Shown: positions 1 through 5,807, counted from the stretch's first letter. The stretch: 6,158 nucleotides of DNA from an uncultured Collinsella sp. (GCA_900757595.1 CAAEOL010000003.1:1-6158); one strand, 5' to 3'. The notes: generated from the sequence alone by a model not told the origin. A program made the numbers and translations.

Positions 1-1050
1 GTTAGCCTTCGCCTGGGGCATGCCGCGGGCGAGCATCTCCTCGCGCCGCCGCAGGAGCCGCTCGGATCCCTTCCTCCCGTGCATCCTTATCTCGAGGGGC
101 ACGCCCGTGTCCCTCGGCATGAGCTTCGGCTGGTGCCGCGCCGCGGCGTAGCACCATGAACCCTCAACGGCCAGCTTCCTCACGAGCGCGTTGCCCGCAC
201 CGCTGATGCCTCCGAGCCGCACGGAGTCGCCGCTCGACCTCTGACTCGGCGCGAGGCCGAAATAGGCCGTGACCTGCCTTCCGGAACGGAACCTCGTGAA
301 GTCGCCGACCTCGGCCGAGAAGGCTGCGGCCAGCGCGAAGGCGCAGCCCTTGATCGACTGGAGGGCGGCCACCTCCGCGGCGATCGGGCTGGCATCCACG
401 GCCGCCCTGTACTCGGAGAGCAGATCCGCCCGGGCCTCCGCCGCGGCCTCGACCTCGCTCCTCAGAGCGGCGAGCGTCCGAACCCCGCCATCGTCCTCCG
501 GCCTGACCTTGTCGAGCCACCTCAGGAAGTCGTAGGTCCAGTACTTCCTCGGGTTGCCGGCGGGCGTGGTGCCGCCGTAGGCGAACCCTCGCTTTGCGAG
601 GAAGGCGAGCAGCCGCTGCTTGGCGGTCGCCAGGCGCGCGGTCGCCCCGTCGTAGGCGCCGGCGAGGTCCCTGATGCCCTCGACCTCGGGGGAGGGGACC
701 CATACGGGGGAGATGTCGTGGGCGAGTATCGCCTTGGCCATCCTGGCGGCGTCGTTCCTGTCGTTCTTGGAGGCCGAGTCGGCGGCCGACCTGGGGATCT
801 TCGAGACCGCGGCGACGACACACTCGACGCCGAGCCCGGCGAGCTCCCTCTGCGGGGCGAAGCCGGGGTAGCCGCTCTCGTAGGCCGCGAGCGACGGCCC
901 GGGGAACCCACCCATCCACCCGGCGATCTCGCCCCAGGGGTTGCCGGGGAACCTCCTCGTCACGGCCTCGCCGGTGTCCGCGTCGAGGGCGCAGACGGTG
1001 GTCGACCTCAGGTGGACGTCCATCCCGAACGCGGTAGAATACTTTGGCAT
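1..1050 (-). CDS. IS110-family transposase (DEDD), 3' end beyond the window
   Basis: Translating the reverse complement from the ATG at 1050-1048 gives 350 uninterrupted codons running off the left edge, so the C-terminus is missing. The N-terminal DEDD (RuvC-like) domain is clear: GMDVH with D11, YESG with E58, and KNDRNDAARMA with D97 and D100 form the expected tetrad. A helical stretch at about 125-230 is followed by the IS116/IS110/IS902 domain: QSIKGCAFALAAAFSAEVGD (231-250), then AYFGLAPSQ-RSSG-RLGGISGAGN (262-287), where S272 or S273 would be the catalytic serine. The tail (RKGSERLLRRREEMLARG) resembles the usual C-terminal helix. In this family a DEDD recombinase acts with a bridge RNA to cut and paste the element without terminal inverted repeats. 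A GGGAGG ribosome site (1056-1061) lies five bases before the ATG. Codons end almost always in G or C, more extreme than in the genes to the right, which fits a mobile origin. Confidence 0.93.
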   Translation of the reverse strand, partial: MPKYSTAFGMDVHLRSTTVCALDADTGEAVTRRFPGNPWGEIAGWMGGFPGPSLAAYESGYPGFAPQRELAGLGVECVVAAVSKIPRSAADSASKNDRNDAARMAKAILAHDISPVWVPSPEVEGIRDLAGAYDGATARLATAKQRLLAFLAKRGFAYGGTTPAGNPRKYWTYDFLRWLDKVRPEDDGGVRTLAALRSEVEAAAEARADLLSEYRAAVDASPIAAEVAALQSIKGCAFALAAAFSAEVGDFTRFRSGRQVTAYFGLAPSQRSSGDSVRLGGISGAGNALVRKLAVEGSWCYAAARHQPKLMPRDTGVPLEIRMHGRKGSERLLRRREEMLARGMPQAKAN

Positions 1051-1225
1051 GGGAGCCTCCCAACCTCGTTGCGGCGCGGCTGCGCCTATGGCACTTCAAC
1101 ATCATTGTCGCAGCCCCGACCCGCGGTCACGAGCGGGGGCTCCTATCTTTTTAGTGCCCTCGGATTGGGTCATAGTGTCTGTCGTTGCCAAAACATCGGC
1201 GTTGCCTTGGTCCGGACTAGTCGTT
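1051..1225 (-). ncRNA. Candidate bridge RNA region of the IS110 element
   Basis: In IS110-group elements the left non-coding end encodes a bridge RNA of roughly 150-250 bases, with one loop recognising the target and another the donor ends. This stretch has the right position, orientation and length and contains no convincing gene. One clear stem is visible at 1112-1141: AGCC pairs with GGCT, and CCCGC with GCGGG, around an eight-base loop, with a four-base bulge (1116-1119) on one side. The heptamer cgttgcc occurs twice (1183-1189 and 1200-1206). The two guide loops and the core dinucleotide could not be assigned by eye. The call rests mainly on position and family knowledge. Confidence 0.35.
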
Positions 1226-1260
1226 GGGTAGTCATTGGGGACGTTCTTAAACGACTAGTC
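1215..1260. repeat. 11-bp inverted repeat interleaved with the 23-bp repeat
   Basis: gactagtcgtt at 1215-1225 is the reverse complement of aacgactagtc at 1250-1260. The left copy directly abuts the 23-bp repeat, and the right copy lies inside that repeat's spacer. The order is therefore A, B, A', B', an interleaved topology. Each A copy contains the self-complementary octamer gactagtc, so part of the symmetry comes from that palindrome alone. Confidence 0.7.
1218..1239. repeat. Tandem 11-base direct repeat (10 of 11 identical)
   Basis: tagtcgttggg (1218-1228) is followed immediately by tagtcattggg (1229-1239), differing at one base. It lies exactly where the IS110 non-coding end meets the REP-like inverted repeat. 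IS110 recombination joins donor and target sequences that resemble each other around a short core, so this could be the element end beside its target. It could also be chance or part of the repeat family. Confidence 0.55.
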
Positions 1261-1287
1261 AAACAAGAACGTCCCCAATGACTACCC
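1226..1287. repeat. 23-bp perfect inverted repeat with 16-base spacer, REP-like
   Basis: Positions 1226-1248 (gggtagtcattggggacg followed by ttctt) are the exact reverse complement of 1265-1287. The spacer 1249-1264 contains the palindrome gactagtc. Transcribed in either direction, this would form a long hairpin. The core 12-mer ttggggacgttc (1235-1246, inverted at 1267-1278) recurs at 1323-1334, which argues for a dispersed repeat rather than a single terminator. There is no T-run after either arm. REP-like palindromes moved by REP-associated tyrosine transposases (Y1 family) are the likeliest class; that assignment is inference. Confidence 0.8.
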
Positions 1288-1320
1288 ACAAAGCGAGAGT
1301 GGATCTCGTCATTTTGCGGC

Positions 1321-1364
1321 ACTTGGGGACGTTCCTTTTCTGCCGGCAGTTAGGGACACTCCCT
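1321..1364. repeat. Further REP-like units: third ttggggacgttc copy plus two short palindromes
   Basis: The 12-mer ttggggacgttc recurs at 1323-1334 in the same orientation as the left arm of the large inverted repeat. It is followed by tgccggca (1341-1348), a perfect palindrome, and agggacactccct (1352-1364), which has 5-bp arms around CAC. A further small stem, cgaga/tctcg, lies at 1294-1308. The interval 1288-1365 holds no gene; it reads as a degenerate repeat cluster between the IS element and the pepT terminator. Confidence 0.55.
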
Positions 1365-1365
1365 G

Positions 1366-1410
1366 TACAAAAACCGCCCCGTCCTCTGTAGAGGACGGGG
1401 CGGTTTGTCT
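1366..1410 (-). terminator. Rho-independent terminator of pepT, possibly bidirectional
   Basis: A perfect 16-bp stem pairs 1371-1386 (aaaccgccccgtcctc) with 1391-1406 around the loop TGTA. Read on the minus strand it is followed by five T residues (complement of 1366-1370), as expected for an intrinsic terminator 25 bases after the pepT stop. On the plus strand the stem is followed by gtctttt, so it may also block transcription entering from the repeat region. Confidence 0.9.
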
Positions 1411-1431
1411 TTTAGGCTTGAGCGGCCAGGC

Positions 1432-2679
1432 TTATGCAAAGCGGGCGACGAGCTCCTGGAGCACGTCGGTCATCTTGACGAGCGAACTGACCGGGACGAA
1501 CTCGTTGACGCCGTGGTAGCAATAGCCGCCGGTGGAAAGGTTGGGGCAGGGCAGACCGCGGAACGACAGCTGAGCGCCGTCGGTGCCGCCACGAATCGGC
1601 AGCACTTGGGGCTCAACGCCGCAGGCAAGGTAGGCTTCCTTGGCAACATCAATAAGCTCGGGATAGTCACGAACGATCTCGGCCATATTTCGATACTGCT
1701 GCTTAATCTCGACCGTCACGCGCTCCTCACCCAGACGCTGGTTGAGCATCGAGGCGGCGGCATCAATAAGGTCGAGTTTCTGCTGGAACTTGGCGGCATC
1801 GTGATCACGGACGATATAGCGCGCCGTGGCGTGATCGACGGTCGCAGATACACCCTCAAGGTGATAAAAGCCCTCGTAGCCTTCCGTATACTCCGGGCGC
1901 TGCACGTAGGGGAGCAACGCGTTGAAGTCGCAGAACAGATTGCCTGCGTTGACCATACGGCCCTTGGCGTCGCCCGGGTGGATGGACTGGCCCTCAAAGC
2001 GGATGGTCGCCTCGGCGGCGTTAAAGCACTCCCACTCCAGCTCGCCGATGGGGCCGCCGTCGACCGTGTAGGCGTACTTGCAGCCAAAGGCCTCGATGTC
2101 CAACAGCTCGGCGCCGTGACCGATCTCCTCGTCCGGGCAAAAACAAATGCCGAGTGCGGGGTGGGGCAGCGAGGGGTCCTGAGCGATACGCGCGACAAGC
2201 GCCATGATCTCGGCGACGCCGGCCTTGTCGTCGGCACCCAGCAGTGTGGTGCCGTCGCTGCAGACCAAGTCCTCACCCACAAGGTCGATCAGGGCGGGAA
2301 GCTTGACGGTGCTCATTGCCACGGGCTTGCCGTCAACAGTACCGCAGACCAGGTCGCCGCCTTCGTAGTGCACAATGTGCGGCTTCACGCCGGCGCCCGG
2401 CGCAACCTCGGTGGTGTCGAGGTGTGCGATCAGGCCCAGGGCGGGCTTGCCCTCCGCGCCCGCGCTCGCAGGAATATGCGCGCAGACGTAGGCATGCTCG
2501 GTCACATGGGCATCGGCCGCGCCAAGCTCGCGCAGCTCCTCGGCCAGGATGTTGGCAAGGTCAAACTGAACGGTGCTCGAAGGCACCTGGTCGCAGTTTG
2601 CATCCTCGGATTGCGTGTTGATTTGGACGTAGCGCAAAAAGCGCTCAAGGACGTCGGGGTTCGTGGTGTTGTTTTCCAT
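1432..2679 (-). CDS. pepT: Peptidase T (tripeptide aminopeptidase), M20B family
   Basis: A cytoplasmic two-zinc aminopeptidase that releases the N-terminal residue from tripeptides. The 415-residue product is close to the roughly 408 residues of enteric PepT and matches throughout. The N-terminal LERFLRYVQINTQS resembles LERFLNYVSLDTQS. Metal and catalytic positions are all present: LIAHLDT (H86, D88), TLLGADDKAG (D150), CPDEEIGHG (E184, E185), YTVDGG (D207) and YCYHG (H389). The dimerisation-domain signatures SIHPGDAKG and TEGYEGFYHL and the late RGGTDGAQLSFRGLPCPNL block are also intact. The start at 2679 is chosen because homology begins there and GGAG (complement of 2688-2691) sits eight bases upstream. 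The open frame extends further, to 2832, but that would run into the divergent regulator and add an unrelated N-terminus. The gene is divergent from the metal-dependent regulator and ends at its own strong terminator. Confidence 0.96.
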   Translation of the reverse strand: MENNTTNPDVLERFLRYVQINTQSEDANCDQVPSSTVQFDLANILAEELRELGAADAHVTEHAYVCAHIPASAGAEGKPALGLIAHLDTTEVAPGAGVKPHIVHYEGGDLVCGTVDGKPVAMSTVKLPALIDLVGEDLVCSDGTTLLGADDKAGVAEIMALVARIAQDPSLPHPALGICFCPDEEIGHGAELLDIEAFGCKYAYTVDGGPIGELEWECFNAAEATIRFEGQSIHPGDAKGRMVNAGNLFCDFNALLPYVQRPEYTEGYEGFYHLEGVSATVDHATARYIVRDHDAAKFQQKLDLIDAAASMLNQRLGEERVTVEIKQQYRNMAEIVRDYPELIDVAKEAYLACGVEPQVLPIRGGTDGAQLSFRGLPCPNLSTGGYCYHGVNEFVPVSSLVKMTDVLQELVARFA

Positions 2680-2762
2680 AAGGACCGCTCCAATCTTGGT
2701 CGTCGTGTGCAACAAGAACTCTAGCACGGTGTGCCACGGCATACCGCGACGCTTGGATGGGG

Positions 2763-2768
2763 TAGAAT
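2763..2768 (+). promoter_or_regulatory. Candidate -10 element (TAGAAT) for the regulator operon
   Basis: TAGAAT, preceded by ggggg-type sequence (atggggtagaat), lies 32 bases before the regulator's start codon and matches the -10 consensus at five of six positions. No good -35 is visible at 17 bases upstream. The 120-base divergent region 2680-2799 must also hold the pepT promoter and any operator. I see no convincing dyad of the DtxR/MntR box type there. Confidence 0.4.
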
Positions 2769-2799
2769 CAGCCTTTGAACGCAGAAGGGACGGAAGGTC

Positions 2800-3222
2800 A
2801 TGGATACGACAAATAGCTCGCGCGAGCTGCATCTAACAGTGGCTAACGAAGACTACTTGGAGTGCATGGTTCGCATCGAAAGCGAAGAAGGGGAGACCAG
2901 TGGCGTGCGATCGGTCGACATCGCGCAGCGTCTTGGTGTCTCCAAGGCATCGGTCAATAAGGCAGTTTCAGCGCTTAAGGCGTCCGAGCTTGTCGAGCAA
3001 TCGCATTACGGCAAGGTCATCCTGACCGACCGTGGTCGCGAGGTCGGCACGGCTATCTGGTACCGTCATCGCCTTATCCGCACGTTTTTGGTCCAGGAGC
3101 TCGGCGTCGATTTTGAGCGGGCCGATTCCGAGGCGTGCATGATGGAACATGCGCTTTCCGAGGACACGATGAGCCGCTGGCTCGCCTATCTCGAAAAACA
3201 GGGAATCAGCGTCGAGGAATAG
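2800..3222 (+). CDS. DtxR/MntR-family metal-dependent transcriptional repressor
   Basis: A 140-residue DNA-binding regulator expected to dimerise and bind operators when loaded with Fe2+ or Mn2+. Residues 13-75 form the N-terminal winged helix-turn-helix (SVDIAQRLGVSKASVNKAVSAL at 38-59, then the wing HYGKVILTDRGR). Residues about 85-138 are the metal-binding and dimerisation domain: YRHRLIRTFL with H90, then E111, C113, E116 and H117 in the SEACxxEH signature. NEDYLE (D18, E21) matches the extra MntR-type ligands. There is no C-terminal SH3-like domain, so the length resembles MntR (about 142) rather than DtxR (about 226). The cysteine at 113 is DtxR-like, so the metal cannot be assigned. 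GAAGGGA at 2784-2790 serves as ribosome site nine bases before the ATG. The methyltransferase gene starts 12 bases downstream, presumably co-transcribed. Confidence 0.9.
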   Translation: MDTTNSSRELHLTVANEDYLECMVRIESEEGETSGVRSVDIAQRLGVSKASVNKAVSALKASELVEQSHYGKVILTDRGREVGTAIWYRHRLIRTFLVQELGVDFERADSEACMMEHALSEDTMSRWLAYLEKQGISVEE

Positions 3223-3234
3223 CGAAACACATAT

Positions 3235-4128
3235 ATGGATACGAGTTATTACAACCGCCCCGGCGGCGAGGAACTTATGCGCCGCATGTCGAGCGAGACC
3301 CTGTTGACGCAGGGCCCCATGGGCAGCGTGCTAATGAGTGAATACGACGCTGCCGACATCCCACCGGCGTTTTGGAACCTTGCCGAGTCGCAGACTGTTT
3401 CTCGTATCCATCGCCTGTATGTCGCCGCCGGTGCGCAGGTGCTCATTACCAATACCTTTCAGGCATCAAGCTATGCCCTCAAGCAAGATCAGATTACGCC
3501 GTCCGTGGCTGAGGTCAATCGCGGTGCCGTCGACGATGCGCGCCAGGCGCACCCTCAGCTGCTGCTGGGCTCGATGGGCCCGATCGGCATTGAGTGGTTT
3601 GCCGAAGACTCTGCCGAGTATCGAGAAATCCGAGGCATTTCGCGAGAGCAGGCATACGCCCTGCTCAATGCTGGTGTTGACGGTCTGCTGATCGAGACGG
3701 TGACGTCTATCCGTAATTTGCAGCCCATGCTTGCAGGCGCCCAGGATGCCGCCGACGGCATGCCTGTTTTGGTGAGTTTTGTCGTTGACGATAAAGGCGA
3801 CCTGCTAGGCGATGGCCTCAACATCGAGGCTGCCGTTTTGTACGCCGAAAAGCACGGCGCAAACTCGGTTGGGGTTAACTGCTGTTCACTTGCGGCCGCG
3901 AACGTGGCGGTGCCTAGGATGGTTGCATCGGCGACTACGCCCGTCACGGTACGCCCCAACGTGGGCGATCCGGTCCAAACTCAGGATGGTCCTGTGTGGC
4001 GCGAGAACCCCGAAGCCTTCGCGCGCGCTTGCATCGAATGGAGACATGCCGGTGCCGCAATGGTGGGCAGTTGCTGTGGAACCACGGCGATCACCACGGC
4101 GGCGATGGCCGAGGCGCTCGATATATAA
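3235..4128 (+). CDS. Homocysteine S-methyltransferase-family protein, stand-alone
   Basis: A 297-residue single-domain TIM-barrel protein of the family that includes MmuM, BHMT and the N-terminal module of MetH, which transfer a methyl group to homocysteine to form methionine using a zinc bound by three cysteines. The ligands are visible: C216 in GVNCCSLA, and C280-C281 in MVGSCCGTT. Other family blocks are YVAAGAQVLITNTFQAS (62-78), GSMGPIG (112-118), DGLLIET with E154, and VRPNVG. The usual DGAMGT motif near the N-terminus reads QGPMGS here, so the aspartate that contacts homocysteine in BHMT is Gln26. The thiol substrate and methyl donor are therefore uncertain; S-methylmethionine, another methyl donor or a different thiol are all possible. 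Translation starts 12 bases after the regulator's stop with only a weak ribosome site (gaggaa overlapping that stop codon), suggesting translational coupling. A terminator follows. Confidence 0.88.
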   Translation: MDTSYYNRPGGEELMRRMSSETLLTQGPMGSVLMSEYDAADIPPAFWNLAESQTVSRIHRLYVAAGAQVLITNTFQASSYALKQDQITPSVAEVNRGAVDDARQAHPQLLLGSMGPIGIEWFAEDSAEYREIRGISREQAYALLNAGVDGLLIETVTSIRNLQPMLAGAQDAADGMPVLVSFVVDDKGDLLGDGLNIEAAVLYAEKHGANSVGVNCCSLAAANVAVPRMVASATTPVTVRPNVGDPVQTQDGPVWRENPEAFARACIEWRHAGAAMVGSCCGTTAITTAAMAEALDI

Positions 4129-4133
4129 AGGTC

Positions 4134-4161
4134 AAAACCGCTCCATACGGGACGGTTTTTT
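4134..4161 (+). terminator. Rho-independent terminator of the regulator-methyltransferase operon
   Basis: aaaaccg (4134-4140) pairs with cggtttt (4153-4159). After one mismatch, tcc pairs with ggg through a G-T wobble around the loop atac. A T-run (4156-4161) closes the structure. It begins five bases after the methyltransferase stop codon and separates this operon from the phosphohexomutase gene. Confidence 0.85.
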
Positions 4162-4232
4162 ATTGCTTGCACATCGGCGGTAGCATTTGCCCAAATGGTG
4201 AATGCCGGTATTGGCAGGTTGCTGGGCGAGCG

Positions 4233-4261
4233 TTGCGGGTATACCCCATGCGTACCATGAT
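4233..4261 (+). promoter_or_regulatory. Weak candidate promoter for the phosphohexomutase gene
   Basis: ttgcgg (4233-4238) and catgat (4256-4261) have a 17-base spacer and match the -35 and -10 consensus only partly. The perfect palindrome gggtataccc (4237-4246) overlaps this region and could be an operator or chance. The region 4162-4285 holds no other recognisable feature. Confidence 0.2.
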
Positions 4262-4272
4262 CCAAACACTGT

Positions 4273-4288
4273 GAGGTGTCTGCGCGTG
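4273..4288 (+). promoter_or_regulatory. Ribosome binding site that fixes a GTG start
   Basis: GAGGTG (4273-4278) lies seven bases before GTG at 4286-4288. This places the start directly before the conserved IHFGTDGWRA block. The upstream ATG at 4202 in the same frame would add 28 non-conserved residues and has no comparable ribosome site. Confidence 0.7.
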
Positions 4289-5686
4289 TGCGCGATAATT
4301 CATTTTGGAACTGATGGTTGGCGCGCCCGCGTCGACGACGACTTTACCGCTGACAACGTTGCCCGCATTGCCGATGCCGTCGGCGAGTTGTGGCAAAAGA
4401 TCAATCCCGGCAAAACAGTATATATAGGGTTCGACACCCGGCCGCAGGCGCGCGAGTTCGCCGAGCTTGCGGCAGGCGTGCTTGCCGCTCACGGATTGGA
4501 CGCAGTGCTCGCATCTCGGCCTGTTCCGACCCCCGCCCTTACGTGGGCGGCGGCGTATGACGGCGAGGCCTGCGGTGCGCTCATGGTGACGGGGTCCCAT
4601 CATCCGCAGGGGTATCTGTGCCTTAAGCTGCGCATGGGAGATGGCTCGACGGCCAATCAGGATGTCATCGAAGAGCTCGAAAAGACTATGGCCCCCGAGC
4701 CGATGGGGATCGAGGAACGCTATCGCACCGCGGATATTATTCCTGACTATATGCAGGCGGTGGCGTCGTTTGTCGATGCCGAGGCCATTCGGGCCGCTCA
4801 CCTGCGTGTGGTAGTTGACCCCATGGGCGGCGCGGCCCAGGGATATCTTGCCGACCTGCTGCGGGAGCTGGGCGTCGAGGTGCACGAGATTCATGCCGGA
4901 CAGTCGTCCGATCAAGAGGACATTTGCCCCGACCCTGTTGAGCCGTGGGTGGACGCTTGCGAGCGTGCGGTTGTCGAGGACGAGGCGTGCGCAGGCCTGG
5001 TGACCGACGGCGATGCCGACCGTATCGGTGCGGTCGACGAACGCGGTAGATATATACATCCGCATCAAATCATGGCGCTTGTTTTGGGCGACCTCGTTCA
5101 ATTCCGCAATTTGGAGGGGCGTGTTGTCGTCAATCTCTCGTGCTCGACGCTCGTGCGCCGCATCGCTGAGGCGCTTGGCTGTCGTGTGACCGTTAAGCCG
5201 GTCGGTTTCAAATATATAGCTGCAGAGATGAAGAAGGGCGGCGTCCTCATGGGAGGCGAGGAGGCCGGCGGTATCGGCATCGCCGCGCATATGCCTGAGC
5301 GTGATGGAATCCTTGCTTGTCTGATTCTGTGTGAGCTTATGGCAAAGACGGGCGCGCCCTTGGGCGTTTTGGTCGATCAGCTCGAGGCCAGTTTTGGTAA
5401 GACGAGCTATGGGCGTCGCGATTTGCGCCTTGAGGCCGAAGACGCCGAATCGCTGCGAACGTTGCTTCCTGGCATGAATCCTAAATCGATTTGCGGCAAG
5501 GCGCCGCAGGCTGTAAGCCATATGGATGGTTTACGCTTGGCATTCGAGGATGACACCTGGCTGCTGATCCGCCCCAGCGGGACCGAACCGGTGGTTCGCG
5601 TATACGCCGAGGGGTTCTCGGTGGAGGAACGCGATGAGTTGCTCGATGCCGGCTGCGCTTTGGCAAAGGGAGCCTATCAGCTTTAG
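4286..5686 (+). CDS. Alpha-D-phosphohexomutase (phosphoglucomutase/phosphomannomutase family)
   Basis: A 466-residue cytoplasmic enzyme that moves a phosphate between C6 and C1 of a hexose phosphate through a phosphoserine. The four-domain plan is visible: HFGTDGWRAR at the N-terminus (6-15), phosphoserine loop VTGSHHPQGY (101-110; S104), metal loop TDGDADRIG (240-248; D241, D243, D245), sugar-specificity loop GGEEAGGIG (323-331) and C-terminal phosphate-binding RPSGTEPVVRVY (429-440). The length is normal for PGM/PMM enzymes. The serine loop departs from the common TASHNP plus NGxK form, having H for N and no NGxK. GEEAGG does not by itself separate glucose, mannose or glucosamine substrates, so no symbol is given. 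The gene stands alone on the plus strand, starting at GTG 125 bases after the preceding terminator. I see no clear terminator between it and the rRNA leader. All three Tyr-Ile pairs are coded TAT-ATA. Confidence 0.93.
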   Translation: MCAIIHFGTDGWRARVDDDFTADNVARIADAVGELWQKINPGKTVYIGFDTRPQAREFAELAAGVLAAHGLDAVLASRPVPTPALTWAAAYDGEACGALMVTGSHHPQGYLCLKLRMGDGSTANQDVIEELEKTMAPEPMGIEERYRTADIIPDYMQAVASFVDAEAIRAAHLRVVVDPMGGAAQGYLADLLRELGVEVHEIHAGQSSDQEDICPDPVEPWVDACERAVVEDEACAGLVTDGDADRIGAVDERGRYIHPHQIMALVLGDLVQFRNLEGRVVVNLSCSTLVRRIAEALGCRVTVKPVGFKYIAAEMKKGGVLMGGEEAGGIGIAAHMPERDGILACLILCELMAKTGAPLGVLVDQLEASFGKTSYGRRDLRLEAEDAESLRTLLPGMNPKSICGKAPQAVSHMDGLRLAFEDDTWLLIRPSGTEPVVRVYAEGFSVEERDELLDAGCALAKGAYQL

Positions 5687-5702
5687 CCATATGACGCTTC
5701 AC

Positions 5703-5708
5703 TATAAA
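5703..5708 (+). promoter_or_regulatory. Candidate rRNA -10 element (TATAAA)
   Basis: TATAAA in cactataaag is a near-consensus -10 in otherwise GC-rich DNA, 17 bases after the preceding stop codon. No recognisable TTGACA-like -35 lies 16-18 bases upstream. If used, it gives a leader of nearly 380 bases that would include the boxA-like element. Confidence 0.3.
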
Positions 5709-5807
5709 GAGGCCCTCGGTGAGCGGTAGAGAACGGCTGGCAAACGTAAGCAGGGTTTTAATATGTGTAGGAAATGTGTACGCCCAGATTCCCGCCCCCG
5801 GGGGCCC

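Larger units (their letters stand above)
1..1225 (-). mobile_element. IS110-group insertion sequence, partial (5' end and most of the transposase gene)
   Basis: The element comprises the transposase gene and about 175 bases of 5' non-coding DNA. The outer boundary is inferred. It is placed at 1225/1226 because a 23-bp inverted repeat typical of dispersed REP-like DNA starts at 1226. IS110 elements lack the terminal inverted repeats that would mark the end, so the true edge could be anywhere from about 1205 to 1290. The other end is outside the window. The non-coding DNA lies upstream of the gene, which matches the IS110 group; IS1111-group elements usually carry their long non-coding region downstream. 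Confidence 0.6.

Noticed and set aside
164..1105. Minus-strand open frame of 313 codons, very arginine-rich
   Set aside because: It is a different frame from the IS110 transposase, whose own frame is open from 1050 to the left edge with intact catalytic motifs. Arg-rich shadows are typical of GC-rich DNA.
718..1281. Plus-strand open frame of 187 codons over the transposase start and repeat region
   Set aside because: It is antisense to the transposase, then runs through the non-coding repeats; its low-complexity Gly/Arg/Pro composition suggests no real protein.
1226..1287. The large inverted repeat as a CRISPR unit or rho-independent terminator
   Set aside because: There is no regular repeat-spacer array and no T-run after either arm; recurrence of the core 12-mer fits a REP-like element better.
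1405..2724. Plus-strand open frame of 439 codons across pepT
   Set aside because: It is the antisense shadow of pepT. It has no ribosome site or recognisable domain, and its composition follows from the pepT codon pattern.
2680..2832. Longer pepT start at 2832 adding 51 residues
   Set aside because: The extension has no PepT homology, overlaps the divergent regulator gene and passes through its -10 region; GGAG supports the ATG at 2679.
4202..4285. ATG at 4202 as the phosphohexomutase start
   Set aside because: The added 28 residues are not family-like, while GAGGTG sits seven bases before GTG at 4286, next to the conserved FGTDGWRA block.
4160..5521. Minus-strand open frame of 453 codons across the phosphohexomutase
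   Set aside because: It lies antisense to a gene with all four mutase signatures; no known fold or ribosome site is visible.
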